Notes under the pieces: generated by a model
Told to the model about the DNA's origin: nothing
The model's input: the letters and a program-made list of their open reading frames with translations, nothing else
Databases searched by the model: none
Part shown: one piece after another, positions 10,212-23,700 of the stretch
How the letters are laid out: each line of letters starts with the position of its first letter
How positions within the stretch are numbered: position 1 is the stretch's first letter
Assembly (NCBI GenBank): GCA_013368325.1
Contig: JAACJK010000058.1
Span: 310,001 to 374,000 of the forward strand
Direction of reading: 5' to 3'
From: Ephemerocybe angulata
Lineage: Eukaryota; Basidiomycota; Agaricomycetes; Agaricales; Psathyrellaceae
Length of the DNA: 64,000 nt
Position numbers and translations under genes: made by a program

Positions 10212-13200
10212 TTACCCTGCTGTCGCCGCACCTCGGTCCTTATTTCGGGGGCGGGTTGAAGAAGAGCCACCCGTCTGGTCACGGCTGCTCCCAGAGGTTG
10301 TCTTCGTCTGGCGGAAACACAAAAACTCCACGCCGGTAGCCCGGCGGGTCTCTGCGAGGATCTTCTTCACTCCGTCTAAGCTCGCCTGTAGGTTCTCATC
10401 AGCGGGGCGGCGAGCATAAGCTTGCGAGATCTTGTTGTAGAGTTCCGATAGCGTTTCCGCCGCGAGCGGGGTAACGTAGCGGCCGAGAGTTTGGTGCATG
10501 AATTCGATCTCCAGCGTAGCCTGTCCCAGATTCTCGAGGGTCAGCCGGTGCGGAAGTCGAGACGGAGGAACGTACCCTGAGCATACCGCCCATTCCGAAG
10601 CGCTTGACTTGCCGGAAACATTGGAGAGACTCAGCGGCTAGACCCTCGACAAGAAGGTTTAAAGTGCGAGGAAGTAACGGTTCGGCGGCCTCGCAAACCT
10701 GGGCATGTACTCCAACGAGGTACATAAGGGTTTCGTACATGTAAGGTCGGATAGCTGAAAGCACATGGTCAGTTAGATGGTGGCGCTCGTGCACAGCGGT
10801 CATGAGTTGGCCAACGTACATGTTGGCTGTGGGGTTTCGAACCAATCCATCTTGGGATCCAGGATACCACTACGCAAAATTGCCTTGGAAGCCTTGGCTT
10901 TCGGATTAACATATCCCTCGAACAGTGTTTTGTCAAGCTCCTTTATCACCGTGTTCAACGTCTGTAAAAGGACAGGATGAGAATGTATGTTTATTCACAG
11001 CGACCCTGACGTCATGCGAAGAAGCCAAATCGCACCTGTCTGTCGTCCAGAAGTGACAAGCCGAACGCACTCTCGAGCTGGTTGAGCATGCTTGGGATGA
11101 AGGTGTTGGCCATGTGGCCGAAGTTGGATACCACGATCAGGATACGGGTGTTCTATGCGAGGCGAAAGGTCAGCTCACGGCCAGCAGTGGCGCGCGTTTC
11201 GTGCCCACTCACACTGTCCGTTACATCGAGCAGCTCCAGAGACGTCGGCCGCTGCAGTGACTTGTCCCGCGGTGCCAAGTCGCCGGTGACCACTGGCGAT
11301 TCGTCCGACGCCAATAAAACCAACCCGTCCAAAACGGCGTAGAGGGCATCCAAGAAAGCTTTGGTTATCTTCCCTACAAACGCCTGAGGTATTGGGTTCT
11401 GCTTGGATGGCCGGATGGCCGACCCAGACGCCGATTCAACGCCCCCAGCAAGCTTGAAGGCCGCGGTGGTCAAGTGTTTCTGGAAGAGTTCAATCTGACT
11501 GAGATAGTGGGTGGAGTGAGGGATTGTGGTGCTGGCAGCCCATGACTCGACGTGGTAGAAGATAGCAGCGTCTACAAGGGAAAGTTATACGTCAGCCATG
11601 TGAGCTAAACGGCCGCAGGAGGCATAAATCTACCCCGTAGCCAGTTGCTGATGAGGATGTCCTCGAATCTCCACCGAGCACTCTCCAAGAGACTTTTCAA
11701 AAGCGACGACACCTCGTTCGAGATATCCATTCCGTTGATTTCGTTCACCGTGTCCTGCAATTCAGCCAGGATCTTGAGTAGATAATGCGCCGTTGAAAGA
11801 GAATGGGAAGTCTTGGGCAGATGGGCCGGTGCGGCACTACTGCCTCCACTCCCAGAGGCCATAACAGCCATATCTGATAAGTTGAAAAATTGAGATACCA
11901 GGGAAATATAGAGTTTCACAATATCCAGGGCCATGGTGCGGCATTGAGTCGGACTCCGCCGAGATTGCGAAGAAGAGGACTTAAAAGGGGTGAGCGAATG
12001 AGAATGTAAGCGTGAATGAAAGCGGGATTCGAGTCAGATGTCAGATGAATATGGGATACATACCTTTTTGAAGCGACCTTCAATGAAACTTCTCGAGATT
12101 TTCCAGAAGCTTGGAAGAGAAGCGAGCATAATCTCGGAAATGTTCTTCACGAGCTCAAGAATCGCCTGCCAGGTCGGCTCTCCATGAGATTTAGCTACGC
12201 ACCACAGCATCCGATCCATGAAAGTCAGAGTCAATCAGAACAGTTCATTTGGGAGCGACATACCGATAGCGATGTCAGGCTGCTTGGTCTCTAGCTGCAA
12301 GATAGCAGTTTGCAGCTGCTCGGATAGAGAGTTTGTGACGGCAGTAGGATCCGAAAGGTCAGCCTCGGATTTCTTGAGATTCACTACAGACCAAGTGATC
12401 AGTCTAGTTTGCCAGAAAGCCCGTCTGACTGGGAAGGAAGCACATGGGCCTACCTTCTATACTTGACATCGCAGTACTGTAGGTCTTGTTCATCTCATCA
12501 ATAATATGCCTGTGATGGCTATCGAAATACGTCCAGACGGGTTCGTCGGTTGATTGGAGCTCCAGAAGTATTCTAGAGAGATGGTTAGCATCAGCTTCAT
12601 TTGCGGGAAACGAAATGCCCTACTCCAGCGTCTTCTCTTGCTCTTCCACGCTGCGGCTCGAATCCTGGAGTTGGGAGACGAGGACATTCCGCATTTCACC
12701 CATAGCACGTTCCACGCTGCTCCAGACCTTGTCTAGGACCCGCTTTTGCTGTTGTTCAGCGGCTTGGGTTGCCGGTGCATCCTTCAGGGTCCCTATCGGA
12801 AGTAGCTGTCCTGGACGGTTTTCCAGGAGATATTTCCCCTTCTTGTAATCTCGCATTGCCACTTCATAACGACCCTTGACATGAATGTTAACTCAGTTCA
12901 TGAACGAGAAAAAAAAATTAAGTACCGCTTCAATAGATTCAATGATAAAACTAGGTAGATTGAAGAAAAACTTGGATCGTTCGAAAACACCGAGAGTGGT
13001 GCGCAATTTCTGCGCCTTTGATGCGTTCTCTAGAACCGGCAGGAAAACTTGATTCGCCTTTTGGGCGGCCTCTGAGAATAACGGCGGGTTTGAATGGTCG
13101 TAGTAGGTCGAATTGGGTTCGAGAACACATACGTTTAAGCTGGTCCCGTAAGGGCTTAGAAGCGTATTCTGTTGGCGGGGCTAAGACCCCGTCCTTCATC

Positions 13201-13853
13201 TCCGCGTACAATGCTAACACCGAGTCAAAATGGGTGCTAGGCTTCGTGTCCGGCAAGGCAACACATACCATCCGTGGAGGCTTTCACAGCAACAAAACGA
13301 TCGAAGTTGTCTTCTACCAGAATTCGAAGGGCCTCGGATCGGGCTTCGATAGAGTTTTGTAGATGCGCAATTCCCCTCGCAAGATCTTGGTACGTAGCAT
13401 TGGGGTGTACTGCGGACAGAAAGGTCTTGGGGTCGAAAGATTTCGAGGTTATGAGAACAGCGGCCTCTGCACGCAAACGAACGGTGATTTCAGAACGGGA
13501 TCGCCGCGCTTCGAACAAGATGGAATCATACTTGTATCCATGTCCAAATCTTTCAATCTAAACCCGTCGTCAACCAGCGTGTTTCCCTCAGACTGACTGA
13601 ATACGCACCTAACTTCGTTCCCCAGGCCCAGTGGATCGCCTTCGCTCTCATTGCCTGTGGTCGGGCTGAGAAGCGAGCCAGCTACGGAGTCTTCGAACTC
13701 ATGATCCACTTCCTCCCACTGGCTATTCCGATATCACTCTTGTGCACACCCAGTCGCGAGATAGTAGAGGGATGCATACGTGGGTGTGAGGTTGCTGATC
13801 TTATACGCCTTGAGCAATGTAGCTTCGTCTATGTCAAAGTTCAGTCGTGGCAT
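10212..13853 (-). CDS. SEC5: Exocyst complex component Sec5
   Basis: Predicted 903-aa subunit of the exocyst, the octameric tethering complex that docks secretory vesicles at the plasma membrane at hyphal tips and septa. Sixteen exons close in phase. On the minus strand they run 13853-13780, 13722-13609, 13557-13532, 13466-13269, 13213-13133, 13071-12926, 12874-12624, 12572-12454, 12383-12264, 12194-12064, 11979-11634, 11571-11213, 11152-11036, 10961-10820, 10754-10576 and 10520-10212. Family signatures include [20 protein letters not shown], then [40 protein letters not shown], a YKKGKYLLE stretch, [16 protein letters not shown], and near the C-terminus [20 protein letters not shown] and [12 protein letters not shown]. 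The start ([20 protein letters not shown]) is supported by conservation-like sequence and by a phase-consistent first intron. Its length is close to yeast Sec5 (971 aa). The foldback element at 13961-14290 sits about 100 nt upstream of this start and could affect its promoter. Confidence 0.93.
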
Positions 13854-13960
13854 GCTTCAAGGAGTGCCCACAGCACTGTGTTGTTGAGCGAGTCGCCTGG
13901 AGGTCGTTCAGATGGTAGTGGAGGGTAGCAAACCGTACATTGCCCCTGAGATTAGCTATG

Positions 13961-14290
13961 TTCAAAGCTGAGCTGGAGCTCAAGCTCCCAGCTTCAGCTG
14001 ATCGGCCCAGCTCGTCATGTGGGCGAGTTTGAGAACCCGCTCGGCATTCGCCTGGCACCACCACCCCACCTGGGTGAAATGGTGGTCATTTTGGTTGATT
14101 TTGGGCTTATTTGGCATCGGGGACCGTGACGGGGGTCATATTAACGTATATTTTGGGCGATTTTCAGAGAAAAAGTGAAAGAGAAGAAGGTAAATGGGAG
14201 AGGTTACGATCGGAGACCAAAAATCAATGGCACATGACGAGCTGGGCGGATCAGCTGGAGCCTGAGCTGGAATACCAGCTCAGCTTTGAA
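13961..14290. mobile_element. Foldback / MITE-like element with about 60-bp terminal inverted repeats
   Basis: The left arm 13961-14021 and right arm 14231-14290 are inverted copies of each other. The outer 16 bases match perfectly (beginning TTCAAAGCTGAGCTGG) and the inner 27 bases match except at one position (ending in CTCGTCATGTG). Between these two blocks the arms differ. Weak complementarity continues about 10 nt outward on each side. The 209-nt interior holds no open frame of note. No transposase is present, and I could not assign a clear target-site duplication. Size and structure fit a non-autonomous MITE. It lies between SEC5 and the fatty acid 2-hydroxylase gene, in the likely SEC5 promoter. 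Confidence 0.7.
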
Positions 14291-14583
14291 TCAGGCTATT
14301 AATGAGTCCAGTGCCGAACCTTGTTTCGCGTTGTGACCGTTGCCTGTTGCGCTTGTTTGTTTCAGACGACTTCGCCTTGCCCGACAGTCCATCCCAGAAT
14401 CTCAAGGGTGTACTTAGCAGAGACGGGCGAACCATGGAGAAACGAAAACACCTCAACAGGAGATTTCGAAGCCTAAACCAAATCAAAGGTATCAGAAGCG
14501 AGTATTAAGGTACACGCTAGCCGGTACTATTACAGCTCCCTCCGATCCAGGTATCTAATAGATGTAACATGTCCGTCCAGCCT

Positions 14584-15949
14584 CTAGATGGGAAGATACG
14601 TGCTAAAGACAATATCCCATATTTTACCTGGTAAAATAGTCAGGAAAGATCGACAGTGCCATAAGTAGAGGAACGTACTCGTGACACCGAAGCCAAGCTC
14701 AAAGTTTTTATAGTGGTGGGCGAGATGATACTTCTTCATGTCGCGAAGGTACTGGGGAAGCTTCGAGTGGTGCAAACTATAACTGCGGGTCAATCACCCA
14801 GTCCGACGACGAAAACTCGGAGACTTACGCGTAATGCATGCAGTCGTATCCAATGTAAAAGGTAAACGCCCCGGAGATGATACCGTTAGCAACAGCCCCT
14901 GGGAAGAGAAGGTGCCCCAGCCGAGTGAACGGAAGCTGGAGCACGAAGAATAGAACCGGAGGCATGACAAGGCGTAGCCTAGAAAAGGAGCGTCAATAGA
15001 GATCTTCACAGAACGGCAAGAAACTTACCGGTCCATTGGGAGGTAGTGATGAATGCCGTGCATCATGAAGTGAAGAGTTAGGAAGGCAGGGGTGTCGGGA
15101 AGGTAGTTATCCACATGGAACAGGAAACGGTGAAGGGTGTATTCCAGCAGGGTCCAGATGAAGTTTCCGAGGAAGAAGCAAAGTAAGGTCTTAACAAATG
15201 AATCGACGGGGACGTTTGGCAGGTAATCCAGGGGGAGGCGTGGTTGAGCGAAGAAGCTCGGAAGCGGTCCAGTGAACTGGAACACCGAACGCAAGAAAAG
15301 GTACGCGGTGACAGGCCCCCAGAAAAGGGGCACGACATACCACGACGTTCTCGTAAAGATTTCGAGGATGTCGGGGCCAAACAGCCGTGCTGATTCCGAT
15401 AAATGTCTGGGTTGGTGCACTTGCTGGAGATAGTACGCTTTGCTGTAACCCGGAAATTTCAGTCATACTTCTCGGATGAATTCATAGGGCGCACCTAAAG
15501 TTCGCCTCCCACATCTGCCTCAAAAGTGGCTTCCTCAGATCCAAGAACTCGTTCTTCTCAAAGTCCCGCGCGGTATCCGTGTCGTCAGGGTGGAAATCAT
15601 CTGTCGCCTCCCAGTCTATCAGATAGTGGGCGTTAGCAGAACTTAAGACAACCAGACTGCTTTTCAACATACCTTCAGACACCGTTGCTTCCCCAACGCA
15701 TGTCCGCCCAATAACATACTCCTGAAGCATGTCGTACGCAGATTCCGAGTGAACATGCTCGCTAGGATCCTTCATGACCTCTTCGACGTCCTTCCCAGCG
15801 TATTCAATAATTAGGTCATCGCCGCCCGGGTGGTCTTGAAGAAAGTTCGTAACATCGTACACCTTGCCAGCGCGAGATATCCAGCAGCTGGTGGCAGTGT
15901 TGTGGGCTTCGACGTCCTCCGCCGTGTAGATCCTGACCCTCTTCGACAT
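14584..15949 (-). CDS. SCS7: Fatty acid 2-hydroxylase for sphingolipids (Scs7/FA2H)
   Basis: Predicted 367-aa membrane enzyme of the endoplasmic reticulum that 2-hydroxylates the N-acyl chain of ceramides. Six exons close in phase: 15949-15673, 15615-15495, 15442-15029, 14978-14829, 14776-14679 and 14627-14584 (minus strand). The N-terminus is a cytochrome b5 domain with the heme motif HPGGDD and an upstream YTAEDVEAHNTATSCWI. The C-terminal part is a di-iron fatty acid hydroxylase domain with hydrophobic segments and four His clusters: HRFLFH, HGIHHYLPMD, HYALHHS and HLAHHYKN. It ends in IWDIVFSTYLPI. Length is typical of the family (about 370-385 aa). The start codon follows the usual short MSKRVRIYT N-terminus. 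Assignment is very secure. Confidence 0.95.
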
Positions 15950-17932
15950 TCTTGATATGTCTAGGGTGTGCTGGGGGTCAGAAGTGGAGGGTGGGTGGTA
16001 GTCACTGTTCAAGGGCGCCCGAAACGAGGCGCGGCATTGCTGACATTCCAATCTCACCACTTTTAAACGTTTTCTCACGGCTTACTGATCGCCGGGATGC
16101 CCATGTGCCGACGCACTCAGCAAGCTTACGAGCGGCCTGGGACGGTCGCGCTCGTTCAAGGCGCCTACAAGACCGAATGAGGTCAGCTTATTGACTCACA
16201 AATGGCATAAAGAATCAGGGAATTGTATGCAACGAAGCATGGAAAGAAGGTACCTACCTCACCCAAAAGTCCCCGGCGATCTGGATTTTGTCTAGCCCAC
16301 TCAGGAATGCAAAGCTAGATATGGCCGAGAGTATATTGAGACACACATAATCAACACCTGGCTGATAGGTATAGTGGATATAGCAGGCTTGGATGTTGTT
16401 AAAATTTCGTTCAAACCTCGGGCTGTCACTTAGGGTCAGCCGACGGGCGCTTCCAGGGCGCTTGATGAATGTCATAACCGAACCTTTAGCCCCATAGGAT
16501 ATACACATTTTCTGGGCCCTGGAGCCACTGAACACGCAGAATGTCTGTGTCCAGGCATTCGTTCATATATTTTTGGCCCACTTCTTTGAATAGTTCCACC
16601 TTCATCGGACAGTCTCCTTACTCATCCTTAGAACATTACACACACATACACCCCGGGGTGGCGTGTACTACTTACGCTCTGATCCGAAAGCCGTTTCATT
16701 TGGCCCTAATCAGATAGCCGCTAAGGTAGCCTCCCAGGTACTTTCAGCCTAAGTAACTACCTATCCGCATTCTTGATACTCTTTCATTTGTTTGACTGAG
16801 AGCATCCATTCATCCCGCGTATCACGCTCAATGACTGCGCATCCGGCCTGGTAACCTCGGAATGAGGCTGTTATTTTTGGCGTAGAAGAGTGATCTAGGA
16901 GCTATATCACGGTGCTGACAACATTAAGCGCTCATTTCTTCTCTTGCCTGCCACCTCCGAACTAGATTAGGGTCTGTACAGCTGCCAGATACTTCAATCT
17001 TACCGTCTCAAGAGGAGAGATAGAGACCAGCTCTCTACAGGTGACGCTGAAAGCAGAGGCGTACTGCTAAACGACTCAGGCTCCCTATGCTATTCTCGTC
17101 TACAACGCGAAAGTTGGTATTGTGATGGGCGCTTAAAGTATATTTGAGCACTTTACAGCTGACATTCCACTCGGATAACCTTGCGAGATCAGTTGTATGT
17201 GTAGGAATATGTGCAAGGATATTTTCAACTTCAAATCTGTGTCGGCTCATTATGGGTATATGAGGCAATGTAACACCTTTAGCAGACCGAATGTATCGGC
17301 CTCGAAGTCCTTCCTCCTCGCCTCTTTCCAGCTGCTGTTCATTGGCATCCTTAAGCACAGTAAAGGCTCGTCCATTCTTCCCAGGCAGCTACGGTCTTCT
17401 CCACTGCAATCGATACCTCAATATAGCGAGGGCAAAGTACTGATGATAATGCGAAGCTGTTATGAAAAGGTTCTATGTACACCTCTGAAGCTTCTATCAT
17501 GCTCACTGCTCTGATCCAACTTTTCGAAAGCGCTCTGAATGGGTTATCTCAATAAATGGGTTATCTTTAAAAAGTCGTCTAAATGTACCAACATGGATAT
17601 CAGCATTGAGTCGCCTGTTACAAGTTACCGGCGACTTGTGCATCGCGGTCAACGCGATATGGATAATGATACAAATAACATAACCAACAAAGACCCGCTC
17701 GGAGATCTGAAGGTCGAAATGCGAGTCGTAAGTGCTGGACTATGCCAGCCTCTCGAAGTTCCCGAGGTAAGTAATGGGGGGTATGTCGTGGGCGTTGTCA
17801 AGAGCGCGGTACAATGAGGATGGTGAGAAGTGTTGGAGCTGAAATGCTTGGAAATGACGACTATAAAGCGGGATCAGTCGCTTGGCATTACCGATGGGGT
17901 CTGCCAAGGGTCTGTAGTCATATGTAGGTCGT
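15950..17932. other. Intergenic region, no gene recognised
   Basis: This stretch of about 2 kb lies between the hydroxylase promoter and the 3' end of the GH105-like gene. A 93-codon minus-strand frame (about 16254-16535) and a 107-codon one (about 17035-17358) have no recognisable domain and no joinable exons. I treat them as chance or relic frames. Confidence 0.4.
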
Positions 17933-19265
17933 TCAAACAGACTGGTGGGTAGCCCGGCGCTGATGTCCCTTCAGGATCGACCGGCGGTCGGCGGTCGCGC
18001 CAGATCCTTCCTTCGAGGGCTTGGGGCAGATACCGGCGTTGATGCAGTCTCTGTACGCGGCATACATGAGAACAACAAACGCCTGGCCTTCAGGGCTTCC
18101 AGCGGTGAATGGCTTCTCGTCCAGCCACCAAAGAGGGTTAACGGCAGGCGTTGCAACACCGGTGCTTGTAATGTGCGGGTTTCCATCTTTGTCGTTACCG
18201 CCAAGGGCCTTGCGGAGGTCATCGGCGAAGGTGATGTACTTGGTGGTGAAGGTGCTGGGCGCGATGACAGCCATGCGATAGGCGACAGCAGCGAGGAGGG
18301 AGCTTCCAGAGATTTCTCCGAATCCGTGCGGGCCGTCGATGTCCTGGAAATAGTTGCGGAGGAGGTCCTGGTCCTTCTGGGAACCCATGGCGCCGTCGAG
18401 GATCTCCTTGATATACCCAGTAAGCTGGGCAGCGGCATCCTTCTGCCAAGCCTTGCCTTCCGCAACGGGGGCCTTCAACACGGTGGCCAGCACACGCGTC
18501 ATGCCTGCCGCCGCCCATCCATTTCCAGAGGCCCACAAGCCAGTGTCCTGGGATTGAGGGCCGATGATATGTCTCCATGCACCTTTATACGATTCCTTGG
18601 TGTCGGTCTGGAGGATGTCGCGGTATAGACCGCACTGTTTGACGGTTTCCTTGAGAAGGTCTTCATCACTCTTGTCGGCGGCATAGTACGCCAAGAACGG
18701 AGGAACCATATACATGAAATCCGCCCTAACACCACATGTTAGCATGTTAAATGAAAGTACGACATATGAAGTGCACACACCAGAGCTCGGGGATGGCTGC
18801 ACGATGCGAGATGGCGCCATTGGAGAAGCGAGGGACGACGTTGAGGAGGCCGTCGACAGTGCGGTTTGCTGCATCTGCGAACTTGGGCTCAGTCTTGCCA
18901 AGCATCACCGCCATGACGCCCATCGAAGCGGGATCTCCGGCAGCACCGTTGCCCGCATCCAGGGCGTCGTAGGTGCCGTCGCCCAGGTTAGCGTTCTTGG
19001 CGACGTATTCGAGCGCCTTGTTGCTCTTTTCAGGGATGACGGCAACAGGGAAGGGAGCTGGGCCAAAGACGGAGAACTGAGGGGTATAGAGCTCGAGCAT
19101 GGCCTCTGCAGCCGCACCGAACTCCCATGAGTGGGAAGGGAGATCAATTGCAAGCTGGGTGACTTTTTGAATATCAAAGCCAGGGTTGTAAGGGAATGGG
19201 TTGTAGTTGTTGAGCGCTGCCGAGATAAGGCCAATGGCAGGCAGCACCTTGTTCAAGCTGCTCAT
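17933..19265 (-). CDS. GH105-like six-hairpin glycosidase (unsaturated rhamnogalacturonyl hydrolase type)
   Basis: Predicted 425-aa protein with the (alpha/alpha)6-barrel pattern of GH105/GH88 enzymes, which remove unsaturated uronic acids from pectin lyase products. Two exons, 19265-18781 and 18725-17933, with a 55-nt intron that splits the Trp codon of PELWADFMYMVPPFLAYY. That segment carries the Asp expected to be the acid/base residue in GH105. Other barrel-like motifs are QDTGLWASGNGWAAAGMTRV and ISGSSLLAAVAYRMAV. I see no signal peptide: the N-terminus MSSLNKVLPAIGLISAALNN is only mildly hydrophobic. An intracellular location is therefore likely, as for several family members acting on imported oligosaccharides. 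Lys-rich and Arg-rich residues end the protein. The exact substrate cannot be read from the sequence. Confidence 0.8.
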
Positions 19266-20704
19266 GACTGTTGAAAGAGTGGTTCGAAAGGAAAGAGTGT
19301 GAAAGGCCCTATGGACGGGAGCGAGGTCGTTTGTTCGGGAGGAATTGTTGGGGCGACAGGAGACACGCAACGGCGTAGTATTTGAACGTCCCGGATGGTA
19401 GCCCAAACTGAGGTGGCTGGTCTTGGCTTAAAACAAGGGGCGCAGACATCAAAGTTCAAAACAATCGTGCAGCGTGTGATGCATTCCAGAACGGGCTTGT
19501 ATGACCTCGTTCAAGGCTTCAATTGGCTGACAACCACCAAACATCACGGAAGTCCACTCCACGTTGCTGACCGAACACGAAGAGCCGAGCGAGGGCGGAG
19601 CGCACTGCGCAGCTCCTAGGAGTCCCTTGGCGAGGCGAAAGCTTGTTCTTGACTTACATTGGCTGTCATTATTCATAGAAAGTTGTCAGAGGTTACCACA
19701 TTCGTCTCCCGTCAAGTGAACTTGAGCCTTGTCGGCAAGCTTCCTACCGGGTTTTCGACTTGCCACTGGCATTGAACAAACGGCATATAGACCTTCCTGG
19801 ACGGTTGGACCGGATAAGTACTCGGTAGTCTCAGGAAGTCTCTTACATAGATATTGCATCTTATTGCATCCGTCGGCAACCACTAGGCGCCGGATGCAGA
19901 AATCAGCACGGATTCGTCCTTCTGGCAATGGTGCAGAGTGGTGCAGAGTGTTGGCCAAGTGTTGGCGATCTTGGAGATAAATAGGCGTGCAGGGAGCCAC
20001 GGACGTGGGCCTGAAACGCGCCCATCTATGGGAAACATATACATCCTTAGTAGCGTCCATTTGTCATTTCAGGGTCCAGAAGGAGAACATACCTTTTTGT
20101 CAAGTTCTTCAAGTACCACCATGAACTCTCCATCAATATGACTACATACGCGAAACTAGGCGTTGATGAAAAAAGCATAAAATCGCAATGGAAGCTATGG
20201 AAGCGTGGGACAAGGACTCAAAAGCGACTACTAGCGCGCTTGTGCGGCAAGCGCGTCTGTAAAGAGTAACTCTCACACTCTTTATGGCGATCCTCCGAGA
20301 CACCGTCGTCATACCCGGACGGTTATTTATTGTGCCTGTCCTGACTTCGACCTCCAAATTTGCACGCAAATCTCCCTTTTACGTGTTGAAGTGGAGCCGA
20401 GTTGAGAATAAACAGTCTTGAGTGTGTATATAGCCTCTCAAATTTCTACCAGGCCAGCAAGTCCGAACGGACAAGAATAGATATAGAAAGCCGGATAACG
20501 ATAGATATACAATTTGGCTCGTAGCCGAGGAGTAGCGCATCTAAGCAGAAATACAGAGGAGTCAGTCCCAATCACGCCCCAAGTTCATGTCCTTTATCCA
20601 CCACTTACCCCACACACCGCGAAAGCAAGAAAAGCCAGGCTATCTACGACCCCAGCGTAAACAATGTCACAATCTCTGTGATTGGAACTAACTTCGCTGG
20701 TATA
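19266..20704. other. Intergenic region, no gene recognised
   Basis: This is the upstream region of the GH105-like gene plus the 3' side of the ubiquitin protease. Open frames such as a 124-codon one at about 19686-20060 (-) show no domain or splice support. A small tandem duplication (a GTGCAGAGTG unit repeated, followed by a repeated CCAAGTGTTGG-like unit) is visible near 19928-19968. Confidence 0.4.
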
Positions 20705-23700
20705 TTAGCAGCGCTCGTACATGCAAATGTACGCCTTTGCGCTCAAGACTTCGTCCAGTGTCGTCAAACGCACGACAGTATCGCTAACGTACGCCCACTG
20801 TCTCTGCTGAGGCTGCTTGCCATGCTGTGGGTTGGACGTCACAGACGATATAGAGGACGTTGATGGCCGCGATACTGGTACTGGTGAGGTTGTAGCTGAA
20901 GCCGGAGCCGCCACCCGATCGACTTCGGGAGGTGGTGCGTCTCCAGACGAGGGCGGTGGAGGCGGTGGTTTCCTCTTCGTCGCCATTCCCTCACCTTCGA
21001 TGGGGGATTTCGCAGGGAGCGCCGTGTAAGCAACGTAGTGACCGCCGAGCTATGATATTCGCCATATGGTCCGTCAGTTTTTTATTCATTCGACAGGGCA
21101 AACGGAACACATACCATGTTTCCGATGTGCACTACTACCGCGTATAGCCGATACATACACCTCTCATCCGCAGTAGTCTTCTCCTTCCCCTTTAGCTTGT
21201 CCTTTCCCTTCTTCTTTCCCAGCCCATAGTCTTCCTTCTTCGGCGCCAGATAGGGAGTCAGGTCTAAGTGTTCTGGAAATGTGATGTAATCATCCAGTTT
21301 TTTGAACCCATGGGAGAACGAGAGGAAAGGCGACTTTTGCAGCTGCTGGAAACGCTTTAGATGGATGACGAGCACAGGCGGGGGTATGTCGATGAGGTAG
21401 CGTTTGTACGCTGGCCGCATAATGACTGGCTTTGGTTTGGACGACTTCTTTTTCTGGGGAGGCGGTTTGACGGACTCCGATGCGCCACCATTCTTCACCT
21501 CATCCAGCCCAGGTGGCGACTTCCACATTGCCTGACGCTCGCCCGTTGGATCCCCATTCGCCGACTCTGCGGATACAGAGGTGGCGAAGGATGTGTCGCT
21601 CTCGTACGCAGAACTCTCCTCATCATCCGTCGTCACGTCCCCATGCCTTCCAGCACGAAGGTTTTTCGGCGGGACAGGCAACGAATTTTTTGACGTTGTG
21701 TTCACAAGGTTTACCAAATGCGAGGTAGACGAAGGATTTGTCGGTTTCGGCGCCACAACCCTGTTCACAGGCTGTACAACAGTCGTTTCCACCATACCCT
21801 TCGGCGGAAGTGGGGGAGGGGCACTCGGGAAATCGGTCCCAGGTCCAGGGGTGGTCTCCGTTTCAGGGATCGAGTCAGGGCCAGTTGTCTCGATCACGGG
21901 AATCGGAAGACCACCCGGAGTGGCTGCACCTGCGCCATCCTCTGCAGATTCTGAGTCGCTCGAGCTAATGCTGGTGGCCCTTGTTGATCCCATATCCAAC
22001 GTGCTCGTCTCGTCAGCCTCGCCTTCCGTGCCGCTATCCAAAGTTGAGTCAGATGAGGTCGCTGTCGCTGTTGGTAGAGACGATATCGACCTTGTGTCGT
22101 TACTGAAAGCGTCCTTCTGACTGCTAGCCTCAGCGTAGAATGAAACCGTGGGCGTAGAGATGGATATCGGAATGTGAGTGGACGCAATTGGCGGCTGTAT
22201 ATGTTGAGTGGCTAGCGGTGGTCCCACAGGCTTGACTGTAACGTCGCGCTGCAAGGGAGTCTTGTCGTCTGGGGAGACCGAGGGTACCCCATTCTCCTGC
22301 GACGTCGAGGGTGAATTCTGACCTGCGCTGTCGGAGTCGTCCCCTTCCAGCTCGCCATTAGCACTTCGTTTCGATATGTGCCCGTTTGCAATCTTCCAAC
22401 ATCGCCTGCAGCCCACCATGTTCTCACCATCTAACACCTCGACCGCAGTGAACATCCTCAAGCATTCTTCAATACCCGATAACTGGTGCATCCCTAACCA
22501 GACGTTATGGGGCGAGAGACTGTTTCCATGGCCGTGGTGGCCTGGCGGTCGGAAGAGGGTTGACAGTGGATTTGAGGGACCTCCTGGTGTGACGTCGGCA
22601 AGAATTCTGCGCAAGTACTCTGCCTCAGCGGGGGTGGCCTTCGGTGGCTTTGGAGACTTGGACCTGGAGGGGCCAGAAGGGATCGGATTCGGATGGAGAG
22701 ACGATGAAGATGCCGCTGCTGGAACAGATCGAGAGATATCTGGAGGTACCTGAGGTGGTTCGGACACTGGTGGAAGGCGCCGATCCGGGGACGGAGTTCG
22801 ACCGGATACAGCCTGTAGAACGCTGCTCAAGCTCGGGCGTGGTGTGGAGACGCTGTCCACGGACAGCCGTTTGGACTTCGAATCGTCGGCTGGTGGCTTC
22901 AGTTCGACACCCTCTACAATAGGCTCTGAGACTCGGTGGCCAACTCGTTCTGCTGACCTGCTTTTCCTCTCCTTCGATTTCCCCAACCCTAAACTCAGGC
23001 GGCGACCCAGCTTCGCCCAGTTCTCCTCAACCTGACTCTTCCGCTTGTCCTTCTTATCTGTCTTGCTCGAAACTTCGACAAATTCGACCTGCTTATTCTC
23101 TGGCCCCGAGACGTTCACCAGGATATGGCCACTGTCACTTTCTGCGTTAGGGTCTGGGGTAGAGGACACATCCTTAGCTTCATCTATGTCCAGTTCATTT
23201 CCTTCGGTTGGGACATCGAGACTGCGCCTGCGGACGTTAGATGTCGGGGGTGGCTCATCACGGGGCACCAGTTGACCATCCGGGCGCTCCTTGGGACTCG
23301 GAGGAACGGAAGAGGGGCGTTGGATATCGATCGGATTGAGATGGAAGGGAGATGGACTTGAGGATGTGGGGAATGCAGTGAGACGCTTGGCAAAGTTCTT
23401 GAGTTTATCCCGCTTGCGGTGAATGTAATCCTCCGGCTTGATGCTCAAGCTGATATCATTGAAGTCCTCGTACGTTTGGGAAACGTTCTTACACTTTTGG
23501 CAAACGAGGATGCTCGTGAGCCGCCCACCGAAGATAAGATCGACGAAAGAGACCAAGCGCTGGTCTTCAGGGAGCTCGGGCGGGACTCCCACAGATATCT
23601 GGGGGTTAGGGGAGGTCGAGGTCGAGGGAACCGGTGGAATGATGGTGGTTTTCCGGCGTGCTCTCGGTGGCGGAGGCGGTTGCGGCTGTCTCTTCTTGAT

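Noticed and set aside
17945..18628. 227-codon + strand frame opposite the GH105-like gene
   Set aside because: It is antisense to a well-supported exon, has no domain, and arises from codon bias on the other strand.
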